A DNA stretch of 64,000 nucleotides from Onishia taeanensis (GCF_003268885.1 NZ_QLSX01000014.1:1-64000), one strand, 5' to 3'. Shown: positions 32,187-41,684, counted from the stretch's first letter. Notes: generated by a model from the letters alone, not told the origin. A program made the numbers and translations.

Positions 32187-33191
32187 ATGAATGACTACTC
32201 AGAGGCTTGGCCGTATCCGCGTCCGGATTCGCCGCCGCTGCTCTCGCCCGAGCAGGCCGAGCAAACCCTGGACGTCTGGCTGGTGCCCAAGTTCTCGATG
32301 CTGACGCTGTTCTGCATGCTGGAGCCGCTGCGCGTCGCCAACCGTTTTGGTCGAAACCTATTTGCCTGGCGACTGCGCTCGATGGATGGCCAAGGCGTGG
32401 TGGCGAGCAACGGCGTCTGCATCGAGGTAAACGGCGATCTGGCCTCGGTGCCTGACGATGCCCACCTGATGGTGGTGTCGTCCTACGAGGCAGAGGCGGT
32501 GGTCACGGCCCGGGAGCGAGCCGTGTTGCGCCGCTTGGCGGCCCATGGTGGGTGGTTGGGCGGCTTGGATACCGCGCCCTTCATCCTGGCGCGGGCGGGG
32601 GTGCTGGAGGGCTGCCGGGTGGCGCTGCACTGGGAAAGTGTGCCGGCCTTTCGTCGCGAGTTTCCGCAGCTACGGGTCAGCCGTGAGCGCTTCGAAGCCG
32701 ATGCCACGCGACAGACGGGGGCCGGGGGCACTGCCGGCATCGATATGATGCTGGACCGTATCGCTCGCGATTATGGCCCGGCGCTAGCCGACGCCGTGGG
32801 GCGCCAGCTGGTGCACCATCGCCATGAGGCGTCGTCCGACGATGAGCAGCAGGTGCGCTATGCGGGGCTGCCGCGCAGTGTGGTCAAGAGCCTGGCGGTG
32901 ATGGAGGCCAACCTGGCCCAGGCGCTGCCGATTCCGGAGATCTGCCGGATGGTGGGACAGTCGCAGCGCCAGCTTGCGCGGCTGTTCCTGGCGCACTTTG
33001 GTGAGACGCCCAAGCAGTGCTATCTGGGCATGCGTCTGGACCGGGCGCAGCGTCTGCTCGCCGGCAGCCATTGCCGGGTCACCGAAGCGGCAATGGCCAC
33101 TGGCTTCCAGCAGCTGACGCATTTTTCCCGCGCCTATCGCGCCCGTTTCAGCGAGACGCCCAGCCAGACCGCCGCCCGGGGACCGGGCTAA
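32187..33191 (+). CDS. GlxA-type AraC-family transcriptional regulator (copy 2)
   Basis: A 334-residue protein with a GATase-like sensor domain and a C-terminal AraC double helix-turn-helix, highly similar along its length to the 1505-2533 regulator. I start at the ATG at 32187 because it reproduces the N-terminus and promoter spacing of the paralogue; a TTG at 32169 is an in-frame alternative. Neither has a convincing ribosome site. It is divergent from the dioxygenase that heads the long operon and is its likely activator, in the manner of GbdR/CdhR. Confidence 0.87.
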   Translation: MNDYSEAWPYPRPDSPPLLSPEQAEQTLDVWLVPKFSMLTLFCMLEPLRVANRFGRNLFAWRLRSMDGQGVVASNGVCIEVNGDLASVPDDAHLMVVSSYEAEAVVTARERAVLRRLAAHGGWLGGLDTAPFILARAGVLEGCRVALHWESVPAFRREFPQLRVSRERFEADATRQTGAGGTAGIDMMLDRIARDYGPALADAVGRQLVHHRHEASSDDEQQVRYAGLPRSVVKSLAVMEANLAQALPIPEICRMVGQSQRQLARLFLAHFGETPKQCYLGMRLDRAQRLLAGSHCRVTEAAMATGFQQLTHFSRAYRARFSETPSQTAARGPG

Positions 33192-33259
33192 GCCTCCTCA
33201 GCCCTGTGCCAGCCTCTTTCGCCAGGACGTTTGTCTCAGGGCTCTTCTTTCCGGACGTA

Positions 33260-34492
33260 TCAGGCTTCTGCCGTCAGGCGGCGCCGCCGTTGGGCGCGCT
33301 GCACCATGCGGTAGCGCGAGCGAATCTCGTCGCGCTCCATGTAGCAGCCCTGCAGCCAGCGATGGCCGCTTTGGCCTTCGAAGGCATCCCGGGCGTGCAG
33401 CAGCCGGCGGTTGTCGAAAATCACCAGGTCGCCGGGCCGGTAAGTGAAGCGGATAGCGAAGGCCGGGTCGCGCAACAGCCGCTGGAGCGTCATCAGCGCC
33501 TCATAGGCGGGCTCGATGTCTTCGAAGGCAGCATCCAGTGGGCCCCGCAGGAAGTCGGCGATGCGCACCTCGAGCAGCTCACCCCGGGCGTCGAGGCGGA
33601 TCATCGGTTCGTGCCAGACGTAGTCGGTGGTCTTGGCGGTGTTGGCGTAGCGCCAGCGCACGCGGGTCAGCGTCGCCCAGGCCTGCGGGTAGTGATCGCG
33701 CAGCGCCTCGGCGATGGCGAAGCCGTCGAGCATCACGGCCTGGCCGCCCTCCACGCTGTTCTCCAGGCAGTGCAGCATCTGCAGGCCCGGGTGGTACTCG
33801 CGGGTTGGCAGGTCGACGTGGGGCGGCAGGGCGATGGAGGTGTAGGCGTTGGAGTCCGGGTCCGGCTTGGCCTTGACGTCGAACAGCGCGCCGAAGTTGG
33901 TGGGGCGCATCGGGCCGATGCGCCCGGCAATGGCGGAAAGCGAGCCAGGCTCGGTGGGCAGGTTGCGCAACCGCACCAGCCCCTTGCCGAGCACGCTTTC
34001 GAGTGCCGGGGCGAGCATCGCCTCTTCCGCTTCGCTGTCCGGTGCGGTCTCGAGCAGGCCTGATGCGTCGAGGGTATCGGGCCCGCCGTCCGGGCCACCC
34101 AGCCAGGTCGTGACCGGCACCAGCGGCGCTTCCGGGTCGGCGGCCTTGTCATGCTGCTGGTCATAGTCGTTGGCGCGCAGCCAGCCCGGGTGGAAGCGCA
34201 GTCGACGGTCCTCCGGGGTGAAATCCACGCACAGGGCGCCGGCGGCATCGATCTCGGCGCCGGCGATTTCCGGCCAGGCGGGCAGGCTGGAAAGATCCAG
34301 GATGCGCTCGCGGGTCGCCGGGTTGATGGTGGTGTCGTCGGCGGCGTTCTCGCGCAGCCAGATGCTGTGGTAGCGGCTAACGCGGCCGTCCTTCCAGTGC
34401 ACGGTCAAAAGGCGCGGCGAGAAGGACACGGCGTCGAGGGCAACATCGATAGGCCAGGCATCGTAATCGGGGGTGATCGGCAGGTCGGTCAT
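33260..34492 (-). CDS. Gamma-butyrobetaine hydroxylase (third 2OG dioxygenase)
   Basis: A 410-residue protein closer to classical gamma-butyrobetaine dioxygenase than the other two. The N-terminal domain reads WKDGRVSRYHSIWLRENAADD, the iron motif is HVD in PPHVDLPTREYHPGLQ, and the C-terminal half has FDNRRLLHARDAF and a final Arg-rich WLQGCYMERDE. It would hydroxylate gamma-butyrobetaine to L-carnitine using O2, 2-oxoglutarate and iron. The adjacent carnitine dehydrogenase cluster would then degrade the product. Animal-type zinc cysteines are not visible. Confidence 0.85.
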   Translation of the reverse strand: MTDLPITPDYDAWPIDVALDAVSFSPRLLTVHWKDGRVSRYHSIWLRENAADDTTINPATRERILDLSSLPAWPEIAGAEIDAAGALCVDFTPEDRRLRFHPGWLRANDYDQQHDKAADPEAPLVPVTTWLGGPDGGPDTLDASGLLETAPDSEAEEAMLAPALESVLGKGLVRLRNLPTEPGSLSAIAGRIGPMRPTNFGALFDVKAKPDPDSNAYTSIALPPHVDLPTREYHPGLQMLHCLENSVEGGQAVMLDGFAIAEALRDHYPQAWATLTRVRWRYANTAKTTDYVWHEPMIRLDARGELLEVRIADFLRGPLDAAFEDIEPAYEALMTLQRLLRDPAFAIRFTYRPGDLVIFDNRRLLHARDAFEGQSGHRWLQGCYMERDEIRSRYRMVQRAQRRRRLTAEA

Positions 34493-34571
34493 GAGACTTC
34501 CTCGGCAATGAGTGACGTTGCGTCAGCATGCCAAGACGGGCGGCAAAGAGAGCGTCTGGATTCGACGCCGA

Positions 34572-35621
34572 CTATGCACGATTCGACAGTTCGTGATTCG
34601 AGGGTTCGTGATTCGAGAACGGACTGTTTGAAGAGGCGCCCGATGGCCGACCCCGCAGCGCGCTGGGCGTCAGCCCGTGATGGCGACGAAAGGCCCGGGT
34701 AAAGCTTGAGGCCGAGCCGAAGCCGCAGGCCAGCGCGATCTCCATGACGCTGTGGCGTGTCTCCCGCAGCAGCCGGTGGGCATGATCCAGCCGGCGTGTC
34801 ATATAGATGCGCTGTGGCGAGGTGCCCAGCTGGCGCACGAAGAGCCGCTCCAGCCGCCGCCAGGAAAGCCCAAGCTCGGCGGCGAGCTCGGCGATGCCGA
34901 GCGGCGTATCCAGGTTGGCTTCCATCAGGGCGATGGCGCGGGTCAGCAGCGGGTCTTCGGGCATCAGCGGGTCGCGCCAGACCGGGTCGCGCTGGCGGCT
35001 GGCCGGTCGACGCCCCTGGTCGTGAAGCAGTTGGTCGCACACCCGCTCGGCCAGGTCGTCGCCATGGCGGCGGCGAATCAAATCGAGGCTCATGTCGATG
35101 GCCGAGCTGCCACCGGCGCAGGAGAAGCCCTCGGGCGTCACCTCGTAGAGCGATTCCACGGCGTCGACTCGGGGAAAGCGGGCCCGGAACTCAGGCAGAG
35201 ACTCCCAGTGCAGGGTCACGGTCTGATCATCGAGCAGGCCGGCGGCGGCCAGCACCACGCAGCCGGTATCCATGCCGCCCAGCACGCAGCCTTGTGTAGC
35301 GCGCTCGCGCAGCCAGGCAATCAGCGTGTCGTCGATGGCATCGTCGGGGGCGAAGCTCGAGCAGACGGCCAGGCTCGGGGTCAGAGGGGCATCCTCGAGG
35401 CTATGGTCGGCGTCGAGCGACATGCCGTTGGAGGCCGTTACCGGCCGACCGTCGCGGCTGACTACCTCCCAGTGGAAGAGCGGGCGTCCACTGATGCGGT
35501 TGGCGATGCGCAGCGGCTCGATGGCGGAAAAGAAGGCCACCATGGCGAAGCGCGGCAGCAGCAGGAAGCCGATGGATTCGGGGCTTTGCGCGCTAGAGGT
35601 GAGTCGCATGGGGCAGGTCAT
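34572..35621 (-). CDS. GlxA-type AraC-family regulator (CdhR-like)
   Basis: A 349-residue protein: GATase-like domain opening SIGFLLLPRFAMVAFFSAIEPLRIANRISGR, and C-terminal AraC helix-turn-helix with FGSASSFTRAFRRHHGLTPSAL. The neighbours are gamma-butyrobetaine hydroxylase (79 bp downstream on the same strand) and the carnitine operon, so it is the likely carnitine-responsive activator. The last 15-20 residues (SNSPFSNHEPSNHELSNRA) are encoded by a 15-bp DNA repeat and are probably disposable. The start among in-frame ATGs (35621, 35609) is uncertain. Confidence 0.85.
   Translation of the reverse strand: MTCPMRLTSSAQSPESIGFLLLPRFAMVAFFSAIEPLRIANRISGRPLFHWEVVSRDGRPVTASNGMSLDADHSLEDAPLTPSLAVCSSFAPDDAIDDTLIAWLRERATQGCVLGGMDTGCVVLAAAGLLDDQTVTLHWESLPEFRARFPRVDAVESLYEVTPEGFSCAGGSSAIDMSLDLIRRRHGDDLAERVCDQLLHDQGRRPASRQRDPVWRDPLMPEDPLLTRAIALMEANLDTPLGIAELAAELGLSWRRLERLFVRQLGTSPQRIYMTRRLDHAHRLLRETRHSVMEIALACGFGSASSFTRAFRRHHGLTPSALRGRPSGASSNSPFSNHEPSNHELSNRA
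34578..34622. repeat. 15-bp repeat encoding the regulator tail
   Basis: Three 15-bp units related to GATTCGAGGGTTCGT fall at the 3' end of the 34572 regulator gene and supply its last codons. Confidence 0.7.
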
Positions 35622-35793
35622 CGTCGCAAGAGAGGCGTCGACGAGTGTAGCGCCCAGTCAATCCGTTGCAACACGGCAAGTGAGGAAGAGCCTCCGCGAA
35701 GACGGCGGCCAGGACAGGCCACACATTCGAGCCCAACAGGCAGGCCGGCGACGCAGGCGTCGCCGACCCGTATGGCGCCGGATGCCGGTGGCG

Positions 35794-36252
35794 TCAGCGC
35801 TTGCCCGACGGCAGGCCGATGCGGCGGCCGGCGAGTTCCGGCCAGGTGTCGGCCTGGGGCAGGGTGTCGATGGCCGCGTCCACGGCGCCGGGAAAGGGCG
35901 CGGGACGATCATTGACCGAGTCGATACCCATCAGCATCTGTTCGCTCGAGGCCAGCAGGTTGCCTGCCGTGTCCTGCATCGTGAACAGGACGTGCAGGCG
36001 CTTGGCATCGCGCTCGAGCAGCGTCACGTCGATGCACAGCGCCTGGTGCTCGTGAGCGGCGCGGCGATAGCAAAGATGCGTCTCGAGGGTATAGATGGTG
36101 TAGCCATGCCGCTGGCGGCCCTCTGCATCCAGGCCGATGCGCTCCATCAGCGCCTCGACGCCCAGCGAGAAGGCCCGCGCGTACTCGGCGTCATTCATGT
36201 GGCCGTTGTAGTCGACCCATTCCGGGAGCACCTGTGTGTCGAGCAGTGCCAT
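35794..36252 (-). CDS. cdhB: Betainyl-CoA thioesterase (hot-dog fold)
   Basis: A 152-residue 4-hydroxybenzoyl-CoA-thioesterase-like protein with the family motif WVDYNGHMNDAEYARAF near the N-terminus. It overlaps the stop of carnitine 3-dehydrogenase (TGATG), the third gene of a cdhC-cdhA-cdhB operon. In this pathway the thioesterase releases glycine betaine from betainyl-CoA formed by the dehydrocarnitine cleavage enzyme. The role is inferred from family and operon. Confidence 0.85.
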   Translation of the reverse strand: MALLDTQVLPEWVDYNGHMNDAEYARAFSLGVEALMERIGLDAEGRQRHGYTIYTLETHLCYRRAAHEHQALCIDVTLLERDAKRLHVLFTMQDTAGNLLASSEQMLMGIDSVNDRPAPFPGAVDAAIDTLPQADTWPELAGRRIGLPSGKR

Positions 36253-37223
36253 CAGATGCGTCCTTCCAGGCCTTCGGCCTCGGGCCAGTACTTCTGCACA
36301 AGGTCGAGCAGTTCGACCAGGAAGTCATCGCGGCGGCGGTCGAGTTCGGCGACCGGGCGGCCGGCGGCCTGGTGCTCGCAGCCTTCGACCACCTTGTCGA
36401 TGAGCTCATCGGTGAGCTCCGGTGCTTCGAGCTTGGTCCAGGGCAGCTTCAGTGCTGGGCCGAACTGCTCGAGCATGTGGCGCATGCCCTGCTCGCCGCC
36501 CGCCAGGTGGAAGGTCATGAAAGTGCCCATCAGCGACCAGCGCAGGCCACAGCCATAAACCACGGCAGCATCGATCTCTTCGGTGGTGGCCACTCCGTCA
36601 TTGACCAGGTGCAGGGCCTCGCGCCACAGCGCCTCCATCAGGCGGTCGGCGATATGCCCTTCGATCTCGCGCTTGACCACCAGCGGACGCATTGCCATCG
36701 CCTGGTAGAGCCGCTGCGCGTTGGCCAGATGGTCGGGGCTGGTGGCCTCGCCGCCCACCAGCTCGACCAGCGGCAGCAGATAGACCGGGTTGAAGGGGTG
36801 GGCGACGATCACCCGCCCCGGCGCCCTTGTACAATCCTGTTGCAGGTCCGTGGGCTTGAAGCCCGAAGTGGACGAGCCGATCACCACGTCCGGCGCTGCC
36901 GCGGCGTCGATGGCGGCCAGGATTTCGCGCTTGAGCTCGAGGCGTTCAGGCACGTTCTCCTGGATCAGGTCGGCTCCTTCCACGGCGGCTTCCAGGCTGT
37001 CGACGAAGCTCAGCCGCGCAGGGTCGGCGCCTTCGGCGAGGCCCAGCTTCTCGAGCGAGGCCCAGGCGTTGTCGACGAAGGCGCGGGTGCGCTCGGGGGC
37101 CTGCGGGTCAGGATCGAAGGCCACCACGTCGAAACCACGGGCCAGGGCCCTCGCGATCCAGCCGTTGCCGATGACGCCGGTGCCGATGACGGCCAGTTTC
37201 TTCGTCGAGAGTTGCTGGCTCAT
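36252..37223 (-). CDS. cdhA: L-carnitine 3-dehydrogenase
   Basis: A 323-residue member of the 3-hydroxyacyl-CoA dehydrogenase superfamily. The NAD-binding motif is [16 protein letters not shown] at the N-terminus, followed by [12 protein letters not shown] and [17 protein letters not shown]. It oxidises L-carnitine to 3-dehydrocarnitine. It lies between the dehydrocarnitine cleavage enzyme (ATGA overlap) and the thioesterase, the standard bacterial carnitine-to-betaine set. Confidence 0.93.
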   Translation of the reverse strand: MSQQLSTKKLAVIGTGVIGNGWIARALARGFDVVAFDPDPQAPERTRAFVDNAWASLEKLGLAEGADPARLSFVDSLEAAVEGADLIQENVPERLELKREILAAIDAAAAPDVVIGSSTSGFKPTDLQQDCTRAPGRVIVAHPFNPVYLLPLVELVGGEATSPDHLANAQRLYQAMAMRPLVVKREIEGHIADRLMEALWREALHLVNDGVATTEEIDAAVVYGCGLRWSLMGTFMTFHLAGGEQGMRHMLEQFGPALKLPWTKLEAPELTDELIDKVVEGCEHQAAGRPVAELDRRRDDFLVELLDLVQKYWPEAEGLEGRI

Positions 37224-38128
37224 GCCTCACCTCCGACGATCTGACCGGTCTTGGGGTCGCGCAGCTTGAGGTGGGCGCGGGTTTCGGCGGGTGTCATGGT
37301 ACGGCCGCCGAGGTTCTCGATGATGCCGGACGCTTTCTCGACCAGGCTTGCGTTGGTGGCCGGTACGCCCTTGCTGAGATACAGGTTGTCTTCAAGGCCG
37401 ACGCGGGCGTGGCCGCCGAGCAGCATCGCCTGAGCGACCATCGGCATCTGGTGACGGCCGATGCCGAAGGCTGCCCAGTTGGCGGTTTCCGGCAGCTTGT
37501 TGCGCATTGCCAGCATGGTCTCGGTGTCGGCCTCGGCGCCCCAGGGAATACCCAGGCACAGCTGGAACAGCGGGTCGCCGTCGAGGAGACCTTCCTTCTG
37601 CAGCTGGCGGGCGAACCAGACATGGCCCAGATCGAAGCACTCGAGCTCCGGTTTCACGCCGGCGGCCTGCACCAGGCGAGCGTGTTCGCGCAGCCAGTCG
37701 GCGGTGTTGATGTAGACCATGTCGCCGAAGTTGAGGCTGCCGCAGTCCAGGGTGCACAGTTCAGGCAGCAGCTCGGCCACCGGCGCGTGGCGCTCGGCCG
37801 GGGTCTGCATGTCGGTGCCCGGGCCGCCGCGGGTCGGGTCCGCGACGTCGGGGATCCAGTCGCCGCCGCCGCCGGCGGTGATGTTCATGACGATGTCGGT
37901 ATCAGACTCGCGGACGCGCTCCATTACCTCGCGGAAGTGCTCGGTGGAGTGGCTGATGCCGCCAGTCTCGGGGTCGCGGACGTGGATATGCGCCACGCTG
38001 GCGCCGGCCTTGGCGGCCGCGATGCAGTCGTCGGCGATCTGCTTGGGGGTGATCGGTACGTTGGGGTTCTTGTCGGCGGTATCGCCGGCGCCGGTAATGG
38101 CACAGGTCAGGATGACATTAGAGTTCAT
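37220..38128 (-). CDS. cdhC: 3-dehydrocarnitine cleavage enzyme (BKACE family)
   Basis: About 302 residues of the beta-keto acid cleavage enzyme family, with the zinc-binding H47 and H49 in [13 protein letters not shown] and conserved [11 protein letters not shown] and [11 protein letters not shown]. It condenses 3-dehydrocarnitine with acetyl-CoA to give betainyl-CoA and acetoacetate. I start at ATG 38128, with GGAG about 10 nt upstream; the longer frame to 38203 is unlikely. It is the first gene of the carnitine operon. The gap 38129-38383 holds 15-17-bp degenerate repeats around 38230-38300 and no gene. Confidence 0.92.
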   Translation of the reverse strand: MNSNVILTCAITGAGDTADKNPNVPITPKQIADDCIAAAKAGASVAHIHVRDPETGGISHSTEHFREVMERVRESDTDIVMNITAGGGGDWIPDVADPTRGGPGTDMQTPAERHAPVAELLPELCTLDCGSLNFGDMVYINTADWLREHARLVQAAGVKPELECFDLGHVWFARQLQKEGLLDGDPLFQLCLGIPWGAEADTETMLAMRNKLPETANWAAFGIGRHQMPMVAQAMLLGGHARVGLEDNLYLSKGVPATNASLVEKASGIIENLGGRTMTPAETRAHLKLRDPKTGQIVGGEA

Positions 38129-38383
38129 GGTCATCGGCTCCATTGCTGAATATGCCCTTAGTCTCGGCGATGTTAGGCGTTGGATATGTGCGTAAAGCGC
38201 CATTTAATTGATGAAAAGCGTCAGTTATGGCGCCGCGCATGCCGCATATGAGACTGCCCCACACGAGATTTCCCCATGAGAGTGCCGCACATGAGAGGCT
38301 AAACTGAGCTCAGGCTGTGCGAGAAGTACGGCGAAAGGCGCGGCGAGTCATTGGTCATCGAAAGACGTTAAGAGGAGACGGCG

Positions 38384-38887
38384 ATGGGCATGCGGGGCGA
38401 ACGGTGGCGAGGGCGGGCTGTTCTTTCTCGGTTGGGGCGGGTTCCTATGGGACTGGCCCCGTTGGGGCTAGTGCTGATGGGGCTTGTCCTTGTGAGCATG
38501 ATGGCGGGCTGCGCCACGCCCGCTACCCGTGAGGCGCAGGCCATCGAGCTGGTGTCCGGTGAATCGCGCGACGGCTGGCTGGGGCCGGGCGTCGATGTCT
38601 ATGCCTTTACCCTCTCGGCCCCGGCGCAGGTGAGGCTCGAAAGCGAGACGCCGGCCAGCGGCTGGACGCTTGACCCCAACGCCACCCTGTTCGATGCCAA
38701 GGGGCAGGTGGTGGCCCGTGACTGGCGCAGTGGCGAGGGGGAGAACTTCCGCCTGACCCGCGCACTGCCGGCCGGCCGCTGGTATCTGGAGGTCAGCGAC
38801 GGCGGCGGCTGCACGATCATGGCGGAGGACTGCGAGGCCCACCGCCGCTATTCGGTTCGACTAGACGTCGAGACGGTGACGCCATGA
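38384..38887 (+). CDS. Putative lipoprotein with beta-sandwich (pre-peptidase C-terminal-like) domain
   Basis: 167 residues. A long hydrophobic leader ends in a lipobox (MMAGCAT, Cys about 45), so it is predicted to be lipid-anchored in the envelope. The mature part (YAFTLSAPAQVRLESETP..., ALPAGRWYLEVSD) resembles the small beta-sandwich domains that follow secreted peptidases. The leader itself carries a degenerate short repeat (GLAPLGLVLMGLVLV). AGGAG precedes the ATG by 6 nt. Function unknown. The LemA gene follows about 145 bp later. Confidence 0.7.
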   Translation: MGMRGERWRGRAVLSRLGRVPMGLAPLGLVLMGLVLVSMMAGCATPATREAQAIELVSGESRDGWLGPGVDVYAFTLSAPAQVRLESETPASGWTLDPNATLFDAKGQVVARDWRSGEGENFRLTRALPAGRWYLEVSDGGGCTIMAEDCEAHRRYSVRLDVETVTP

Positions 38888-39031
38888 GCCCATAACGCCC
38901 TGAACCCGAAACGCCAGGAGCCGGTAAGACATGAAACGGGACGCGGCCGGGGAGCCGGCTTCTCGCGCCGGCCGCCACCGTGTACCGTGAGAGCAGATTA
39001 TTGGCCAACAAGACGGGGAAGCGAACCAACC

Positions 39032-39649
39032 ATGCAAGCCACACTCGGGGTTACCCCCTACCGGATCGCCTGGCGTTCGGCCATCCTGCTGCTCGTCGCC
39101 ATGCTGCTGACGGGCTGCGGCGTGAACAACCTGCCGACCTATGACGAGCAGGTGAAGTCAGCCTGGTCGCAGGTCGAGAACCAGTATCAGCGGCGAGCCG
39201 ACCTGATCCCCAATCTGGTAGAGACCGTCAAGGGATACGCGCGGCAGGAGCAGGAGACGCTGACGGCGGTGATCGAAGCCCGCTCCAAGGCGACGTCAAT
39301 CCAGGTCGACGAGAGTATCCTCAACAATCCCGAGAAGCTGCGTCAGTTCCAGCAGGCGCAGGGTGAACTCTCCAGTGCCCTGAGCCGGCTGATGGCGGTC
39401 TCGGAGCGCTACCCGGATCTCAAGTCCAACCAGAACTTCCTGGCGCTACAGTCCCAGCTCGAAGGCACCGAGAACCGCATCGCGGTCGCGCGCCGCGACT
39501 TCATCGCCGCGGTCGAGCGCTACAACACCGAGATTCGCACCTTCCCGGGGCGTCTCTGGCATAGCCTCCTGTACAGCGACATGGATCTGCGCGAGAACTT
39601 CGAAGCCACAGCGACCGACGCCGATCAGGCGCCTGAGGTGTCCTTCTGA
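39032..39649 (+). CDS. LemA-family lipoprotein
   Basis: About 205 residues. Signal with lipobox LLTGCGV, then the LemA fold: NNLPTYDEQVKSAWSQVENQYQRRADLIPNLV and KGYARQEQETLTAVIEAR are family hallmarks. LemA proteins are membrane-anchored helical bundles of unclear role, often encoded with TPM-domain proteins as here. ATG 39032 is chosen over the frame start at 38987, which is upstream of the signal sequence. The stop overlaps the next start (TGATG). Confidence 0.9.
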   Translation: MQATLGVTPYRIAWRSAILLLVAMLLTGCGVNNLPTYDEQVKSAWSQVENQYQRRADLIPNLVETVKGYARQEQETLTAVIEARSKATSIQVDESILNNPEKLRQFQQAQGELSSALSRLMAVSERYPDLKSNQNFLALQSQLEGTENRIAVARRDFIAAVERYNTEIRTFPGRLWHSLLYSDMDLRENFEATATDADQAPEVSF

Positions 39650-40398
39650 TGCGGCTGTTCCGGCAACTTCCCGTCGTCTTACTGCTGCTCGTGGCGCTGG
39701 GCGCCCAGGCACAGCAGTCCGAATTCCCGGAGCTCACCGGTCGTGTCGTCGATCAGGCCGACATGCTCGATGCCGCTGACGAAACGCGTCTGACCGAGAT
39801 GTTGGCGGCGCATGAGCAGGCCACCACCGAGCAGGTGGTGGTGGCCACGCTGCCGAACCTCCAGGGGCGCACCATCGAGGAGTACGGCTATCAGCTGGGG
39901 CGCCACTGGGGTATAGGGCAGAAGGGCGAGGACAACGGCGCGCTGCTGATCGTGGCCCGTGACGAGCGCAAACTGCGCATTGAGGTAGGCTATGGTCTCG
40001 AAGGGCGCCTGACCGATGCGCAGTCCTCGCTGATCATCAACCAGGTGATCACGCCGGCTTTCCAGCAGGGGGATTTCGCCCGCGGCATCCTAGAAGGCAC
40101 CCAGGCGATGATCCAGGTATTGGGGGGCGATCCGCTCGCCACCCCGGCTCCGACAGCTGAACAGGGCAAGCAGGGCCCGGATGGTCCGAAGTCGGTGCTG
40201 TTCTTCCTTTTGCTGCTCGCCGTCACCGGGTTCCTGCGCGGTGGTCGTGGCGGTCGCGGACTGCTGGGCGGGCTGCTGCTGGGGGCCGCGCTGGGTGGCC
40301 GAGGCGGCCACGGTGGCGGCGGAGGTCTCGGCGGTGGCGGAGGCTTCAGCGGCGGTGGGGGCGGTTTCGGGGGCGGTGGCGCCTCCGGTGGCTGGTAA
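39649..40398 (+). CDS. TPM-domain (YgcG-like) exported protein
   Basis: A 249-residue protein with a signal peptide, a TPM domain (FPELTGRVVDQADMLDA to GYGLEGRLTDAQSS), a membrane segment near residue 185-200 and a long Gly-rich tail (many GGGG and GGF units). It is coupled to LemA upstream and followed by a second TPM gene. TPM domains have been linked to photosystem repair phosphatase-like activity in plants, but the bacterial role is uncertain. Confidence 0.87.
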   Translation: MRLFRQLPVVLLLLVALGAQAQQSEFPELTGRVVDQADMLDAADETRLTEMLAAHEQATTEQVVVATLPNLQGRTIEEYGYQLGRHWGIGQKGEDNGALLIVARDERKLRIEVGYGLEGRLTDAQSSLIINQVITPAFQQGDFARGILEGTQAMIQVLGGDPLATPAPTAEQGKQGPDGPKSVLFFLLLLAVTGFLRGGRGGRGLLGGLLLGAALGGRGGHGGGGGLGGGGGFSGGGGGFGGGGASGGW

Positions 40399-40425
40399 AT
40401 CCTTTCAAGCGAGTACAGATACCCC

Positions 40426-41043
40426 ATGGCGTTATTGAGCGACAGCGAGCAGCGAAAGGTAGCCGAGACGATAAAGCGAGTCGAGCAGGAGACCGATGCC
40501 GAATTGGTCACCGTGCTGGCCGCCCAGGCCGATGACTACGCCTATATCCCACTGCTGTGGGCCGGCATTCTGGCCCTGGTGGTTCCCGGCGCGATCAACT
40601 ACTTCCCGGGCTGGTGGGACGCCACCACGCTACTGCTGGTCCAGTGGGCCACCTTTGTGGTGGCGGCCCTGGTGTGCCGTAGGCCCTCGGTCACCACCCG
40701 GCTCATCCCCCGTTCGGTTCGCCACTGGCGCGCCGCGAACCTGGCCCGCCGCCAGTTCCTCGAGCAGAACCTGCACCACACCGAGGCCGGCACCGGGATG
40801 CTGATTTTCGTCTCTGAGGCCGAGCGCTACGTGGAAATTCTGGTCGACCGAGGCATTTCCGAGCGTCTCAGCGACGATACCTGGCAGGACATCGTCGCCG
40901 ACTTTACCCGTCACGTCCGCCAGGGGCAGACGGGACAGGGGTTCGTGGAATGTATCGAGTCATGCGGCCAGCACCTCAAGCGTGAGTTGCCCGCCACCCA
41001 CCCGCGCGACGAGCTGCCCAACCGTCTGGTGATTCTCGACTAG
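40426..41043 (+). CDS. TPM-domain membrane protein
   Basis: A 205-residue protein with an N-terminal segment (SDSEQRKVAETIKRVEQETDAELVTVLAAQ), two membrane segments (about 45-90), and then a short TPM-like portion (GTGMLIFVSEAERYVEILVDRGISERLSDDTW). It is the third gene of the LemA-TPM-TPM set, 27 bp after the previous one. Members are usually found together, so a joint envelope function is likely. Confidence 0.85.
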   Translation: MALLSDSEQRKVAETIKRVEQETDAELVTVLAAQADDYAYIPLLWAGILALVVPGAINYFPGWWDATTLLLVQWATFVVAALVCRRPSVTTRLIPRSVRHWRAANLARRQFLEQNLHHTEAGTGMLIFVSEAERYVEILVDRGISERLSDDTWQDIVADFTRHVRQGQTGQGFVECIESCGQHLKRELPATHPRDELPNRLVILD

Positions 41044-41081
41044 CCGAGTCGCTCGCCGTTCACTGGCTACTCATTCTCCAT

Positions 41082-41684
41082 TCAAAAATAGGCGCTGGGC
41101 GGCTGCTCGGCGTCGTCGTTTGGCGTGGCGGCCTCATGGCACTGCCGCGCCGCCCGGTCGAGGGCGATGGCTGCGCCCGGTAGCTGAAAAGTCAGATACC
41201 AGGGTTCAGTGCCGTTCTCGATCTGAAGGCGCAGGGTGTCACCCACGTGCAGTTCGTGCAGCAACCGAAAGGGGGCTGCATTGGTGAAGCTCACGTAGGC
41301 GCCGTTATCGCCGCGCTCCTTGGCAAGCGTCGTCGGCCCGGCGTGGGGCGTGAAGCGGTCGACGCGCAGGGCGGCGTCGGCACTGACGGTCTCGTCGCGG
41401 CTTGCCACCTCGCCCATGTCGACCCGCAGCTCCAGCCGCGGCCGACACTCGGGCGGCGTGAAATCCACAGAAAAGGCGGTGCCCGGCATGTCGTAGCTGT
41501 TGCTGGCCCGGTAGGTGCGCTCCTCGCCGAGTACCAGCGTCATCGACGCCCAGTGGCCTGCCGCCTCGATACCTTGCTGGTTGTACATCAGCGCCATGGC
41601 CGGCGTAGAAAGCCCACCCGCGAGAGTGATGAGCGCCAGGGTTCTCACCTTCAGGGCTCGCAGCTTCTGCGTTTTCTCCTGCAT
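41082..41684 (-). CDS. Putative exported protein of unknown function
   Basis: About 200 residues from ATG 41684: a signal peptide (LRALKVRTLALITLAGGLSTPAMA) and then a beta-rich mature domain with two Cys (ECRPRLELRVDMGEV, near 60; ARQCHEAA near the end). I do not recognise the family. The frame extends to 41813 through a repetitive lead (RALQVRTPQ, QLKTLPLRK) made by a degenerate 15-bp-like DNA repeat, so an upstream start cannot be excluded. It is convergent with the TPM gene 38 bp away. Confidence 0.6.
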   Translation of the reverse strand: MQEKTQKLRALKVRTLALITLAGGLSTPAMALMYNQQGIEAAGHWASMTLVLGEERTYRASNSYDMPGTAFSVDFTPPECRPRLELRVDMGEVASRDETVSADAALRVDRFTPHAGPTTLAKERGDNGAYVSFTNAAPFRLLHELHVGDTLRLQIENGTEPWYLTFQLPGAAIALDRAARQCHEAATPNDDAEQPPSAYF

